From the NCBI GenBank assembly GCA_035319125.1, contig DATHDG010000040.1, forward strand, positions 34,570 to 98,569: DNA of 64,000 nt, written 5' to 3'. Made by a program: the position numbers and the translations under genes. Below are positions 52,839 to 61,340 of the stretch, piece after piece. This stretch comes from Fen-1308 sp035319125. GTDB lineage: Bacteria > Nitrospirota > Thermodesulfovibrionia > Thermodesulfovibrionales > Dissulfurispiraceae. The first letter of the stretch is position 1. Each line of letters opens with the position of its first letter. The notes beneath the pieces were generated by a model, which saw only the letters and a program-made list of their open reading frames with translations, was not told the origin of the DNA and did not search any database.

Positions 52839-54186
52839 GATAAAAACAAATTTTCAGTGCCAAACCTGCGGTTACAGCAGTCCCAAATGGATGGGCAAGT
52901 GCCCTGACTGCGGCTCCTGGAACAGTTTCTCTGAGGAGAGGCAAATGTCCAAGTCGCTTAAGTCCTTTTCCGGCGGAGCTTCCGGCCCTATGCCACTGAG
53001 TTCCGTAACCGGAGGAAACGAAAGACGTTTGGCAATAGGCATATCGGAGTTTGACAGAGTGCTGGGCGGCGGGCTTGTCGAAGGCGTAGTCATACTGATA
53101 GGTGGAGATCCCGGGATAGGAAAATCAACTATAATATTGCAAGTGATATCAAAAATAGCCTCTCAGACAGGCACGGTCTTATACGTTTCCGGAGAAGAGT
53201 CACCTGAACAGATCAAGTTACGGGCTCAGAGGTTATCTATAGATTCCGACAGAATAATGCTGTTGCCTGAAACTGTGGTCGAACATGTCTTGAATACAGC
53301 AGACAAACTGAAACCGGTTGCAATAGTCATAGATTCAATCCAGACGGTTTATACGGAAGAAATGTCTTCTGCGCCTGGCTCTGTAGGCCAGATACGCGAA
53401 TCGGCGGCCAAAATGATGTTTTATGCAAAAAGATCCGGCACCCCTGTGTTTCTCATCGGACATGTAACAAAAGAAGGCGCAATTGCCGGACCGCGCGTAT
53501 TGGAGCACCTGGTTGATACGGTTCTTTACTTTGAAGGAGACAGAGGACAACCATTTCGTATACTTAGAACCGTCAAAAACCGTTTTGGTTCTACCAACGA
53601 GATAGGTGTATTTGAAATGACCGACAGTGGACTCGAGGAGATAACGAATCCCTCAGAGATCTTCCTTTCCGAGAGACCACTGAACACTTCCGGATCAGTA
53701 GTGATTGCAAGCATTGAAGGCACAAGGCCGTTGCTTGTCGAGTTGCAAGCCTTGGTTTCGCCTACTACCTTCGGCATGCCTCGCAGAACCAGTATGGGTA
53801 TTGACTTCAACAGACTGAATCTGCTCATTGCTATCCTTGAAAAAAAGGCCGGCATTCAGCTGGGTGGCATGGATGTTTTTATCAATGTCGTCGGGGGACT
53901 AAAGATTGTAGAGCCTGCAACCGATCTGGGAATCATCGCCGCAATGGTATCATCCTTCAGAGAAACGGCCATCCCTTCTCAAACTTTCGTTTTCGGTGAA
54001 GTCGGGCTGTCCGGTGAAGTAAGGGCAGTCGCTCAAGGAGAGGCACGCATCAGAGAGGCTGCCAAGGTGGGATTCAAACGTGCTATAGTGCCTGCAGGCA
54101 ATACAGACAGACTGAAAGAAGATTTTGGTTTGATTATTTCAGGGGTGAGGAACATAGATGAAGCGATTGAATATATCGGGATATAA
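52831..54186 (+). CDS. radA: DNA repair protein RadA
   Basis: RadA is a hexameric helicase that promotes branch migration in recombination. The N-terminal zinc finger is CQTCGYSSPKWMGKCPDC, Walker A GGDPGIGKST, the RadA-specific KNRFGS follows, and the C-terminal third is Lon-protease-like (DVFINVVGGLKIVEPATDLGIIAAM, FGEVGLSGEVRAVAQGEARI). 451 residues, normal. The ATG lies in the end of thiD. Confidence 0.97.
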   Translation: MSKIKTNFQCQTCGYSSPKWMGKCPDCGSWNSFSEERQMSKSLKSFSGGASGPMPLSSVTGGNERRLAIGISEFDRVLGGGLVEGVVILIGGDPGIGKSTIILQVISKIASQTGTVLYVSGEESPEQIKLRAQRLSIDSDRIMLLPETVVEHVLNTADKLKPVAIVIDSIQTVYTEEMSSAPGSVGQIRESAAKMMFYAKRSGTPVFLIGHVTKEGAIAGPRVLEHLVDTVLYFEGDRGQPFRILRTVKNRFGSTNEIGVFEMTDSGLEEITNPSEIFLSERPLNTSGSVVIASIEGTRPLLVELQALVSPTTFGMPRRTSMGIDFNRLNLLIAILEKKAGIQLGGMDVFINVVGGLKIVEPATDLGIIAAMVSSFRETAIPSQTFVFGEVGLSGEVRAVAQGEARIREAAKVGFKRAIVPAGNTDRLKEDFGLIISGVRNIDEAIEYIGI

Positions 54187-54925
54187 AGAACAGAACGCAG
54201 GAGACAGGGGTCAGAAGTCAGAAGTAAGAAGTCGGAAAAATAGAAGGTGTGCGTTTCCTTCTGCTCTTTTGACCTCAGGCTTATGGTTACTGGTGACTTT
54301 CTTATGCGCTTTGCTTGCCTCTTGTGCAACACCCAAACCTGCCGAGATGCCGTCTCATAAGGGAATCACGCTGAATGATGCCCTTGCCCAATACAGAAAA
54401 ATATCAGCTATAAATACAGTGGTTGGACTGGAGTACGAAAAGAATGGGACAATCATGAGCGGCGATGCGTCCCTGTCAGCATCTCCCAACAAGCTTGCTC
54501 TCAGAATCTATTATCTCGGATTCCTGCAAGGTGAGGTATACGAGGACAATGGCAATATCAGCAGCAGACCGAAAATGGACAAGACAAAGAGCACAATCCT
54601 CGTTGAAGGCTTGAAAAGCAGCCTCTTTTGGTGGGACATCACTGACTATGAAATACTTGACAGAAAAGACACCTACGAGCTGCGAAACGGGTACAGAAAA
54701 GTTGTTGTAAACAAGGATAGCCTTTTACCTGTTGAACAGACAATTGAAATGGAAAATGGGGATATTCTGGCCATTCATTACGATTCACCGGCTAAAATTA
54801 TCATGGAAGACGGCAGAGCTGCCGCTGACGATTCCCCGTTGTCTTGGTATCCTTCTATCGTTAAAATCCAGCTGAGAAACTACATTGTCAGAATCAATGT
54901 GAAGTCCTATTCAATAACAAGATAG
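54158..54925 (+). CDS. LolA/LolB-like outer-membrane lipoprotein
   Basis: The lipobox LLASC (then ATPKPAEMP) marks a lipoprotein. The mature part has beta-strand-rich repeats (VVGLEYEKNGTIMSGDASLSASPNKLALRIYYLGFLQGEVYEDN) like LolA/LolB/DUF4292 proteins that handle lipids or lipoproteins at the outer membrane. The ATG at 54158 overlaps radA by 29 bp and gives a 56-residue leader, far too long for a lipoprotein signal; most of the extra stretch is encoded by heptamer repeats. An in-frame TTG at 54269 would give a normal 18-residue signal before the Cys. The true start is uncertain. Confidence 0.75.
   Translation: MKRLNISGYKEQNAGDRGQKSEVRSRKNRRCAFPSALLTSGLWLLVTFLCALLASCATPKPAEMPSHKGITLNDALAQYRKISAINTVVGLEYEKNGTIMSGDASLSASPNKLALRIYYLGFLQGEVYEDNGNISSRPKMDKTKSTILVEGLKSSLFWWDITDYEILDRKDTYELRNGYRKVVVNKDSLLPVEQTIEMENGDILAIHYDSPAKIIMEDGRAAADDSPLSWYPSIVKIQLRNYIVRINVKSYSITR
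54210..54237. repeat. Four tandem GTCAGAA-type heptamers
   Basis: GTCAGAA, GTCAGAA, GTAAGAA, GTCGGAA in direct succession just after radA, preceded by a purine-rich GGAGACAGG. Similar strings are seen as dispersed intergenic repeats in some anaerobe genomes. Here the element sits between radA and the lipoprotein signal sequence. Confidence 0.85.
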
Positions 54926-54932
54926 CCCATTT

Positions 54933-55703
54933 ATGGCAAAGAAATATCTTGGACAACACTTCCTTTTCGATCCGGCGACACTGTCACGAATAGTTGATGT
55001 TTCAGGAATTACTCCGGAAGATACCATAGTGGAGATCGGGCCGGGACCCGGCTCGATGACGCAGATTCTCGCATCCAGGGCAAAGCTGGTAATTGCTGTG
55101 GAACTCGATGACAAGTTGTATATGAGCCTGCTGGCGAGATTCGAAAAAGTGCAGAATATCGAACTGCATCACGCCGATGCATTGAAATTCGACTATTCAT
55201 GCATCGGCATACCTTTTAAAGTTGTGGCTAACATACCGTATTACATTACCACGCCGCTTATATTCATGCTGATGGACGCAAAACCACTCTTAAGCACTAT
55301 GACGTTGACGATTCAGAAAGAGGTTGCGGAAAGAATAGTAGCCGCACCGGGATCAAAAGACTATGGCGTGCTGTCGATATCTGTCCAGTATTTTGCCAAA
55401 ACGAAACTGGAGTTTGTTATACCGGCTGCGTCATTCAAGCCTGTCCCGAAAGTCGACTCAGCTGTTATCAGAATTGAGATGCTGGAACAGCCGTCAGTAT
55501 CTGTCACAGATGAAGGTCTTTTCTTTAAGATTGTAAGAGCAGGCTTTTCCCAGCGTAGAAAGACTTTGTCGAACGCTCTGAAAGCTCTTTTCCCTGATAT
55601 AAGACGAATCCTTGTAGATACCGGAATTGATCCGCTAAGAAGGGCGGAAACTTTAAGCATGGAAGAGTTTGCAAAACTAGCAGATTCTATAAAAAATATA
55701 TAG
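54933..55703 (+). CDS. rsmA: 16S rRNA dimethyladenosine transferase
   Basis: RsmA (KsgA) dimethylates A1518 and A1519 of 16S rRNA. Motifs: KKYLGQHFLFDPATLSRIV, the SAM loop IVEIGPGPGSMTQIL, NIPYYITTPLIF (catalytic NIPY), QKEVAERIVAAPGSKDYGVLS, and PVPKVDSAVIRIE. 256 residues. It starts 7 bp after the lipoprotein gene. Its stop codon lies inside the terminator stem. Confidence 0.97.
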   Translation: MAKKYLGQHFLFDPATLSRIVDVSGITPEDTIVEIGPGPGSMTQILASRAKLVIAVELDDKLYMSLLARFEKVQNIELHHADALKFDYSCIGIPFKVVANIPYYITTPLIFMLMDAKPLLSTMTLTIQKEVAERIVAAPGSKDYGVLSISVQYFAKTKLEFVIPAASFKPVPKVDSAVIRIEMLEQPSVSVTDEGLFFKIVRAGFSQRRKTLSNALKALFPDIRRILVDTGIDPLRRAETLSMEEFAKLADSIKNI

Positions 55704-55728
55704 GGGCGTTGCCTTACAACGCCCCTAT
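55687..55728 (-). terminator. Terminator of the cytochrome gene, shared with rsmA end
   Basis: ATAGGGGCGTTG and CAACGCCCCTAT form a 12-bp perfect stem with a 5-base loop (55700-55728). On the minus strand it is followed by a T-rich run including TTTTTT (55692-55687). It lies between the convergent rsmA and cytochrome genes. Confidence 0.85.
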
Positions 55729-55734
55729 GATTAA

Positions 55735-57030
55735 CTACTTACCGCCTTTTTCAATGCTTAGTTTCTTTGTGACTTTCTGCCACATCTGTGCATTGCCCTC
55801 ATCATCCTTCTTCCCGTAAGGCAGATACCAGAGTTCAACATCTACCGTAAAGTCATTCGTGATGATATCGCGGGCCAGTTTCCCTTCTTTTGTCGACTCA
55901 TTATATACAGGGATATAGAATTTTTCAGTCACCGTCCTCATAGGAGGTAGACTCGTGTCGCGGAGGATTCCGCTCTTCTCGTAGGGGCCCCTACCCATCT
56001 TGTCACCAATACCAAATTGCAACGGTATCGGCATATAAATACGCTGATCCTTGTAAAACACGTTGCCGTCTTTTGTCTTCGCGGTCACATACAGGACCAC
56101 CCGGTTCGGCGTTGGTCAGCCATCCGGTATTGCATGCCCGGCTTTGTTGAATAGATCAACCTGGACCGACGCTGCAGGTGTTGTTGTCACAACATCACGC
56201 CACTGGTAAGCCAAGGCTTCAACTTTCATATCAACAGCCATCGGCCCCATTGCGCGATAACTCTGCATATTATGGCCAAGCTTGGATTTCTTCATGTGGC
56301 ATTCCTGGCAATTTTCAGTGCCGCCTTCAGGCCTATAGGCAAAGTTGTAACTGCTATAAAGAGTAGCGCACTGTGTCGGCTGATCAATATCGAAATTCGG
56401 TCCCTGACCATGACACTGCCCGCAAAGAATGGCTTCCTTTATATACGGGCTTTTCTTCATCTTAGGGAAATCCGGTGAAGCATGCTCGCCATCCTTGCTT
56501 CCATAAACAGCACCCTTATCCGGATAGCCAAACTTCCATTTGTGCACGATTGCATTTCGCTGATGGCACACTGTACAGCCGATATTCAGCTTCTGCAAAG
56601 TTTTTGCAGCCTGATCATCGGGCTCCTTGAAAGCATAAAGATTCTTGACGATCTCTTGTGCGACGCTGTCTTCAGCCTCTATCAGCTGCGGCAGATGGCA
56701 TTTTGCACAAATCATCAGATGCTTGACCCCTACATCTTCAGGCTTCTTGACCCCTGACGAAGGCCAATCTTTAAGCCCGTTCTCAATTGTGGTCTTGATG
56801 GTAGCAGCTGTTCTGCCCACCTCCGCAGGACCAAATATAGATCGGGCATGCAACGATTTAGACCATTCAGAGTAAATCTCTGCATGGCAGTCCTTGCATG
56901 AGTTCGAATCGTACATCTTTGATAGCTCATCGATTGTCTTTGCCTTCTTCACAACATCGCCCTGAGCGCCGAAAACAGCAAGAGGAGACAGAACAAGCAG
57001 AACGACGAAAAACAGCTTCAGAAATCTCAT
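55735..57030 (-). CDS. Pentahaem cytochrome c with in-frame TGA (candidate selenoprotein)
   Basis: Read through, this is one 431-residue periplasmic protein. A signal peptide (FFVVLLVLSPLAVFGA) is followed by five CxxCH haem sites: CKDCH 45-49, CAKCH 108-112, CTVCH 152-156, CGQCH 203-207, CQECH 241-245. At codon 305 (56116-56118) is TGA, in GHAIPDG-TGA-PTPNRVVLYVTAKTKDG; the frame before and after is the same and the second part is a beta-rich C-terminal domain without haem. Restart at GTG 56100 has no ribosome site. The position is where related multihaem proteins carry the GHxxPxG motif. TGA may encode selenocysteine; a nonsense mutation or sequencing error is the alternative. AAAGGAGGG precedes the ATG. 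Confidence 0.8.
56088..56118 (-). promoter_or_regulatory. Possible SECIS-like hairpin directly after the TGA
   Basis: After TGA plus 12 bases, CGGG-UGGU-CCUG can form a small stem-loop with GGU in the loop at positions 21-23 counting U of UGA as 1, near where E. coli fdhF has its GGUC loop (22-25). A competing fold (GACCA/UGGUC around CCG/CGG) exists, so the assignment is tentative. Confidence 0.35.
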
Positions 57031-57236
57031 TGTACCCTCCTTTCTTAATGATGGCAGAGAATCCCTGCGCGTTTTAATACTATAATTCTACTGAAATAGA
57101 CACAAGGAATCTATCACTAAAAGCTTTCCCATAGACATTATTAATACATGCTATATGCATTTGACATATGTGCCTCTTGAACTAATCCATAAAAATTCCA
57201 TAGTGATCCGCTGCAATCTGCGCAACGACCTAAACA

Positions 57237-59042
57237 TCAATGCTTGAAAGCACCCTTTCTGTATGCTGACTCTATCTCCTCAAACTGTTTCCTTGCCGCA
57301 ACCCTTGGAAGAGAGAAATCACCCTTGAGCGCCCACATGTCAGAGAGTCTATTAAGGCCTTTCGGCAAAGGTTCTGCTTCGGTTCCCGGTAGAAAAACAA
57401 TGCGGAGGCCTTTCTCGTCGGCAACTATGGTGTAAGTGCCGGCTCCCACATCTTTATACGAGCCTTCACTGTACGAAGTCTTAATAGTCTGCGCAGTCGA
57501 ATCGTGACAGCTTCCGCAGCTTCTGGATTTTCCGGTTGCATGGGCAACACGGTCGACGTTCAGCCACGCTATCGTATCGTGGTCTCTGTAGTCAAGATTT
57601 CTAACAAGCCCTGTAATGGCATACGCGTCATTAGAAAAATAAAGTCTGTCGATGACCACGTCTGGCGTGTTACGAAACAAAAGCTTATTAGAAAGAGTCA
57701 CCTCATCCGCTTTCACATTGCCCGATGTATGTGGAACAACATGCACAGGTATCCACAGGCCAATCGGGTTCTTTATGATAAGCGGAGGAATTGCACCTAC
57801 AAGATAATCCTGAATTCTTGTCAGTGGATTCTCCTTTCCCTTTGGACCAACAGCGCTCCAGAAATTAAATGCATATCCTCCGATGAGTGCAGTGTGGCAC
57901 GACGCACAGTCAACTTTCCTGTGCATCCCTTTTGCGTGCTCAGCCACTATACCGGCGTGACATTTGGAGCAATCGACCTGCCTTTGAAGATCGGCATGTA
58001 TGCCTGATTTTAAGTTGGGTTCATGGCAGTCAACACAATATATGCCCTTTTGCATATGTATATCCGGCAATCCATTCAATATCCTTTTGCCTTCTTTGGA
58101 AGACTGCGTGAACTCAGCCCTTATGTAACCGTCTCCGCGCCTGCGCTCAAGAGGCCCGGCGTGGCAGTTGAAAGATTTGCCGCCGCCGTAACAGCTAACA
58201 GGGTCAGGTTTTTTAAAAAATGAATGCAGCCCCTTACGCGGATCATTTTGATCCCTATTTTGCGGCGAATAGTGGCAGTCAAGACAGCCAACGTGACATT
58301 GATTACACCGGCGCTGATTGTCAAACGCCATTTTCTCGTCTAACTTCATAGAAGAGTGTCGATTATATAACTCCATATTTTCAGACGAAAAAGCCGCTTG
58401 ATCACGTCCCGCCAGCTTACCGCTCCAGAGTCCGCAGCTCTGAGGTCCTGTCGGACCTGTCCATGTCACATATTGGCTCTGCGTATGTGCACCTTTCCCG
58501 CCACCCATTGGGCTTTTCAAAAAAGAGCTGACGATGCCTTCGTGGCATTGCCCGCATGTCTGTTCTGTCAGCACCGGGTTAAAAGCAAGTGTTTCGATAT
58601 TCCGATCATGCCAGATGATCAGCTTGTACTCCGGATTATTCTTGAGAATGCCGTTATACGAAAGCTTCGGCATCAGCGCATCGGCCCTATTATTTCCGCG
58701 AGGTTCTAGACTGCGCCACATATCAAGCTCGGAACCTTTCATCATGCTTCTTGAGACACCCGTCCATGTCCTGTCCTGTATCGCCTTAACCGTTAGCAAC
58801 CCTTCATGAGCTTTCTGCTTTTCTATAGTAGAGGAGTCGCCTAAATGACAATCTGTACACTGGGCAGGCATTCCTGTTTGAGCCATAATGAGTGAATTTG
58901 TCGTTAAGTATTGAGTAGATCCAAGGGCAGTCATTATATGCGCATTACTATGGCATAGGATACAGCTCTGCTGCCCCGTCGCTGAAACGGGAGCGTCAAC
59001 AAATAAAAGGCAAGTCAAAGATAGCAGCAGAGATTTGATCAT
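57237..59042 (-). CDS. Multihaem cytochrome c, nine CxxCH plus one CX8CH
   Basis: 601 residues with an N-terminal signal peptide (SLLLSLTCLLFVDAPVSA). Canonical haem motifs at about 27, 62, 163, 246, 253, 336, 358, 379 and 509 (CILCH, CTDCH, CGQCH, CNQCH, CLDCH, CVDCH, CSKCH, CASCH, CGSCH). A tenth pair, C284 and C293-H294, has eight residues between the cysteines and could be an atypical haem site. The last 90 residues have no haem. No ribosome site is obvious. It lies between the small exported protein and the pentahaem cytochrome and probably forms an electron-transfer chain with them and the porin. Confidence 0.88.
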   Translation of the reverse strand: MIKSLLLSLTCLLFVDAPVSATGQQSCILCHSNAHIMTALGSTQYLTTNSLIMAQTGMPAQCTDCHLGDSSTIEKQKAHEGLLTVKAIQDRTWTGVSRSMMKGSELDMWRSLEPRGNNRADALMPKLSYNGILKNNPEYKLIIWHDRNIETLAFNPVLTEQTCGQCHEGIVSSFLKSPMGGGKGAHTQSQYVTWTGPTGPQSCGLWSGKLAGRDQAAFSSENMELYNRHSSMKLDEKMAFDNQRRCNQCHVGCLDCHYSPQNRDQNDPRKGLHSFFKKPDPVSCYGGGKSFNCHAGPLERRRGDGYIRAEFTQSSKEGKRILNGLPDIHMQKGIYCVDCHEPNLKSGIHADLQRQVDCSKCHAGIVAEHAKGMHRKVDCASCHTALIGGYAFNFWSAVGPKGKENPLTRIQDYLVGAIPPLIIKNPIGLWIPVHVVPHTSGNVKADEVTLSNKLLFRNTPDVVIDRLYFSNDAYAITGLVRNLDYRDHDTIAWLNVDRVAHATGKSRSCGSCHDSTAQTIKTSYSEGSYKDVGAGTYTIVADEKGLRIVFLPGTEAEPLPKGLNRLSDMWALKGDFSLPRVAARKQFEEIESAYRKGAFKH

Positions 59043-59078
59043 TATACTTTTTACACTGTTTTATATCGATAAGCAGCT

Positions 59079-59405
59079 CTAACAGCCAGCTGTTCTTCTA
59101 AATGAAAAGGGAATGTTCTTGCCGTTTATTATTTTATACTTGATATTAACGTCGTCGCCTATCTTTATGCGATTGTCTTTGAACTTATCAAGTATCTCTG
59201 AATCTTCAATATAAAATTTGTAGTCCTTGCCTTCATAATCCGTCACGACAACAGTATTGGTCGAAAGTTCAATGATCTTTACTCTGCCGTTTAACAGGAT
59301 TTGGTCTTCAGCAGCCTGACTAACACAACTTAAAGATATGATCAAAACGAGCATAAAGAAAGGGATTATCAGGATACGATGATCTGCCTTGCAGTGTATC
59401 ACCAT
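59079..59405 (-). CDS. Small exported protein in the porin-cytochrome operon
   Basis: 108 residues. The N-terminal hydrophobic stretch (IPFFMLVLIISLSCVSQAAED) is a signal peptide, probably cut after SQA. The mature part (ILLNGRVKIIELSTNTVVVTDYEGKDYKFYIEDSEILDKF, then IKIGDDVNIKYKIINGK) looks like a small OB-type beta-barrel and ends RRTAGC with a terminal Cys. It recalls the small exported protein at 48.4 kb in fold type only. AGGAGG precedes the ATG. Family unknown. Confidence 0.75.
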   Translation of the reverse strand: MVIHCKADHRILIIPFFMLVLIISLSCVSQAAEDQILLNGRVKIIELSTNTVVVTDYEGKDYKFYIEDSEILDKFKDNRIKIGDDVNIKYKIINGKNIPFSFRRTAGC

Positions 59406-59426
59406 GCTGTCCTCCTGGAAACATGA

Positions 59427-59448
59427 GCCGGGAGGTCTCCCTCCCGGC
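59427..59448. terminator. Strong hairpin between porin and small exported protein
   Basis: GCCGGGAGG-TCTC-CCTCCCGGC, a perfect 9-bp GC-rich stem starting seven bases after the porin stop. The T-run is on the plus-strand side, so on the minus transcript it is more likely an attenuator or an mRNA-stabilising stem within the operon. Confidence 0.6.
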
Positions 59449-59455
59449 CTTTGTT

Positions 59456-61081
59456 TTAGAACATTACGTCAAAAGTGAGATATACGTCTTGAGCGTGTTT
59501 AAGAACAGGGAAGAACTGAGGTATCGTACTTGCCGATGGCATAGCACTCAGATCGGATATCTTCTGAGGAGCTCCTACCCAGTTGTTGCTACCTGTATAC
59601 TGGAAGTCATAATACTGGTATCCAAGCCTGAAGAAGGCCTTGCCTCTTTTTGCAATCGGCTTCTTGTTGAGTTCCTGGATAACATATGCCTCGTAAACGT
59701 TGCCCCTTGTCCCCAACTTAGCTGTCCACATGTCATCAGACGCTGGCACAAAGGTGATCCAGTACTTTGAGCCATGGTTGTATTCGAGGCCAAGCTTAGT
59801 TCCAGTAGATTTGATATCATAACGCGCGCCCAAATATGCACCGTAGCCAGTACGGCTATGTTCGCCCGTTCCGGAATCCCACAAAAGACCAAATTGCGGG
59901 AATCCGCCGCTGCCTCCGAGGGCATGGCTATTGGGACTGGAGTGGCTGGCTGCAGCTGAAAGGAAGAGATTCAGGTCACCGGGGCCAAGATTTTCAAGTT
60001 TGCCCATAACAACTGTTCCGTACTGTGTAATATCCCCTAGATTGTCATTATTCAGTATCAAATTCGGACCGAATGAAACAGTTGACGTTTCTGGAGAGCC
60101 AAAAATATTGTATCCTCTGCTTACCTGAAATTCCAGATGCAGATTGTCGGTGTCATACGGAACCACATTGAATCCTAAAAAATTGACATCAACCATTGAA
60201 TTCGACGTAGACCTGAATCCGCTGTCAAAGCCTTTGCCATAGCATAATTTAGCATATGCGCCCGGCAGGAACGAGATATCCGGTGCAACACCGACCGTAG
60301 CCCCGTCAAATGCATAATCCACCAGGAGGCCTGGAACACCAGCAGTGCCTACTTTTTCAGTATTCAAACGGATATTAGTGGGGATGCCGCCTGTTGACGG
60401 CCTTCTGCCGACAGAGAACCAAATAGGCTGTCCCGCTATATTGCTCCATGTAGCATAGGCCTGATCGACCCTAAGAATACTATCTTTGGGGGTATGGCTG
60501 ACATTGCCGTCAAATATTGACTGCTTGTCGGCAAAGAAGGAATTATTTCCTGTCACCGCATCGGCCGTATCATGACCCCAGACTTTGTACATAAGCAACC
60601 TTGCCTTAACCTGAATGTCTTCTGTGGCCTTTGCCTTAATGTTCAAGCCCAACCGATTTGTCAAAAGAGAGTCATTTTTTACAGTTTGTCCAGTCGAAGA
60701 AAGGACCGGCATATTTGTTGGTCCCATAGGAGTACTTGGATTGAATTGTGGATTCAACAACACTGCATCGTGCGTCTTACCCGAAAGATAATCATACCTT
60801 GCCCTGAAATCTCCGCCGATTTCCAACCACGACGGTCCTGTCGCCTCCTTTGCCTCGTCGGCCTTCTTCTCGACTACAGCCATCCGTTCATCTTTGGCCG
60901 CGTCTTTTTTCTGCATGTCCTGCATCTGCTTCTTCAGATTGTCCAACTCTTTGGAAAGAGAGTCAATCTTCTTGAGCAGATCGTCCTGGTCCATCGCCTG
61001 GACCATGCCTGGGGCGCCGAAAACCAAAAGCGCCATCACAAGCATCAGTCTTACAGCTACACTGAAACCAGTTGCCTTCAT
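59456..61081 (-). CDS. Outer-membrane porin, DUF3373 type
   Basis: 541 residues. A signal peptide (LMLVMALLVFGAPGMVQA) is followed by a heptad coiled coil (about residues 22-75, LLKKIDSLSKELDNLKKQMQD) and then WLEIGGDFRARYDYLSG and many amphipathic strands, ending in a C-terminal Phe (VYLTFDVMF), the outer-membrane beta-barrel mark. This layout matches the DUF3373 family found beside cytochromes in metal-reducing bacteria. The ATG 61081 has AGGAGG five bases upstream. It heads an apparent operon with cytochromes and may thread one of them through the outer membrane. Confidence 0.85.
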   Translation of the reverse strand: MKATGFSVAVRLMLVMALLVFGAPGMVQAMDQDDLLKKIDSLSKELDNLKKQMQDMQKKDAAKDERMAVVEKKADEAKEATGPSWLEIGGDFRARYDYLSGKTHDAVLLNPQFNPSTPMGPTNMPVLSSTGQTVKNDSLLTNRLGLNIKAKATEDIQVKARLLMYKVWGHDTADAVTGNNSFFADKQSIFDGNVSHTPKDSILRVDQAYATWSNIAGQPIWFSVGRRPSTGGIPTNIRLNTEKVGTAGVPGLLVDYAFDGATVGVAPDISFLPGAYAKLCYGKGFDSGFRSTSNSMVDVNFLGFNVVPYDTDNLHLEFQVSRGYNIFGSPETSTVSFGPNLILNNDNLGDITQYGTVVMGKLENLGPGDLNLFLSAAASHSSPNSHALGGSGGFPQFGLLWDSGTGEHSRTGYGAYLGARYDIKSTGTKLGLEYNHGSKYWITFVPASDDMWTAKLGTRGNVYEAYVIQELNKKPIAKRGKAFFRLGYQYYDFQYTGSNNWVGAPQKISDLSAMPSASTIPQFFPVLKHAQDVYLTFDVMF

Positions 61082-61265
61082 TGCCACCTCCTGACTTTGA
61101 ATCGCCCTGTCAAGGACAGGTTTCCTGCAATAGTAGGAATTAGCAATCTTTGTGCCTTACAGATACTCTTAAGTTAAGCAAAAACAGGTTTGATCAAATT
61201 ATAGCCAGTTTTAAGCGAATATCATAGTGATGGCTCAACCGAGGGAATTAGGGAAGTGTTCAAAG

Positions 61266-61289
61266 AATATGTTAATTAATTAACATATT
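61266..61289. promoter_or_regulatory. Perfect 24-bp AT-rich palindrome
   Basis: A 12+12 perfect palindrome whose core is ATGTTAATTAATTAACAT, located 185 bp upstream of the porin start and 52 bp past the HD-GYP gene end. It could be an operator for the porin operon. A TATAAT lies on the minus strand between it and the porin, without a clear -35. Confidence 0.55.
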
Positions 61290-61340
61290 AACACTATAAA
61301 GGTAAACATGCCCGTAACGAGTTCGCAGGAGCAAGCTGGA

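Noticed and set aside
54210..54237. CRISPR-like repeats
   Set aside because: The units are 7 bp without spacers; a simple tandem repeat.
55735..56100. Separate 121-residue gene starting at GTG 56100
   Set aside because: No ribosome site, no signal peptide, and in the same frame as the upstream cytochrome; better read as the second part of one protein.
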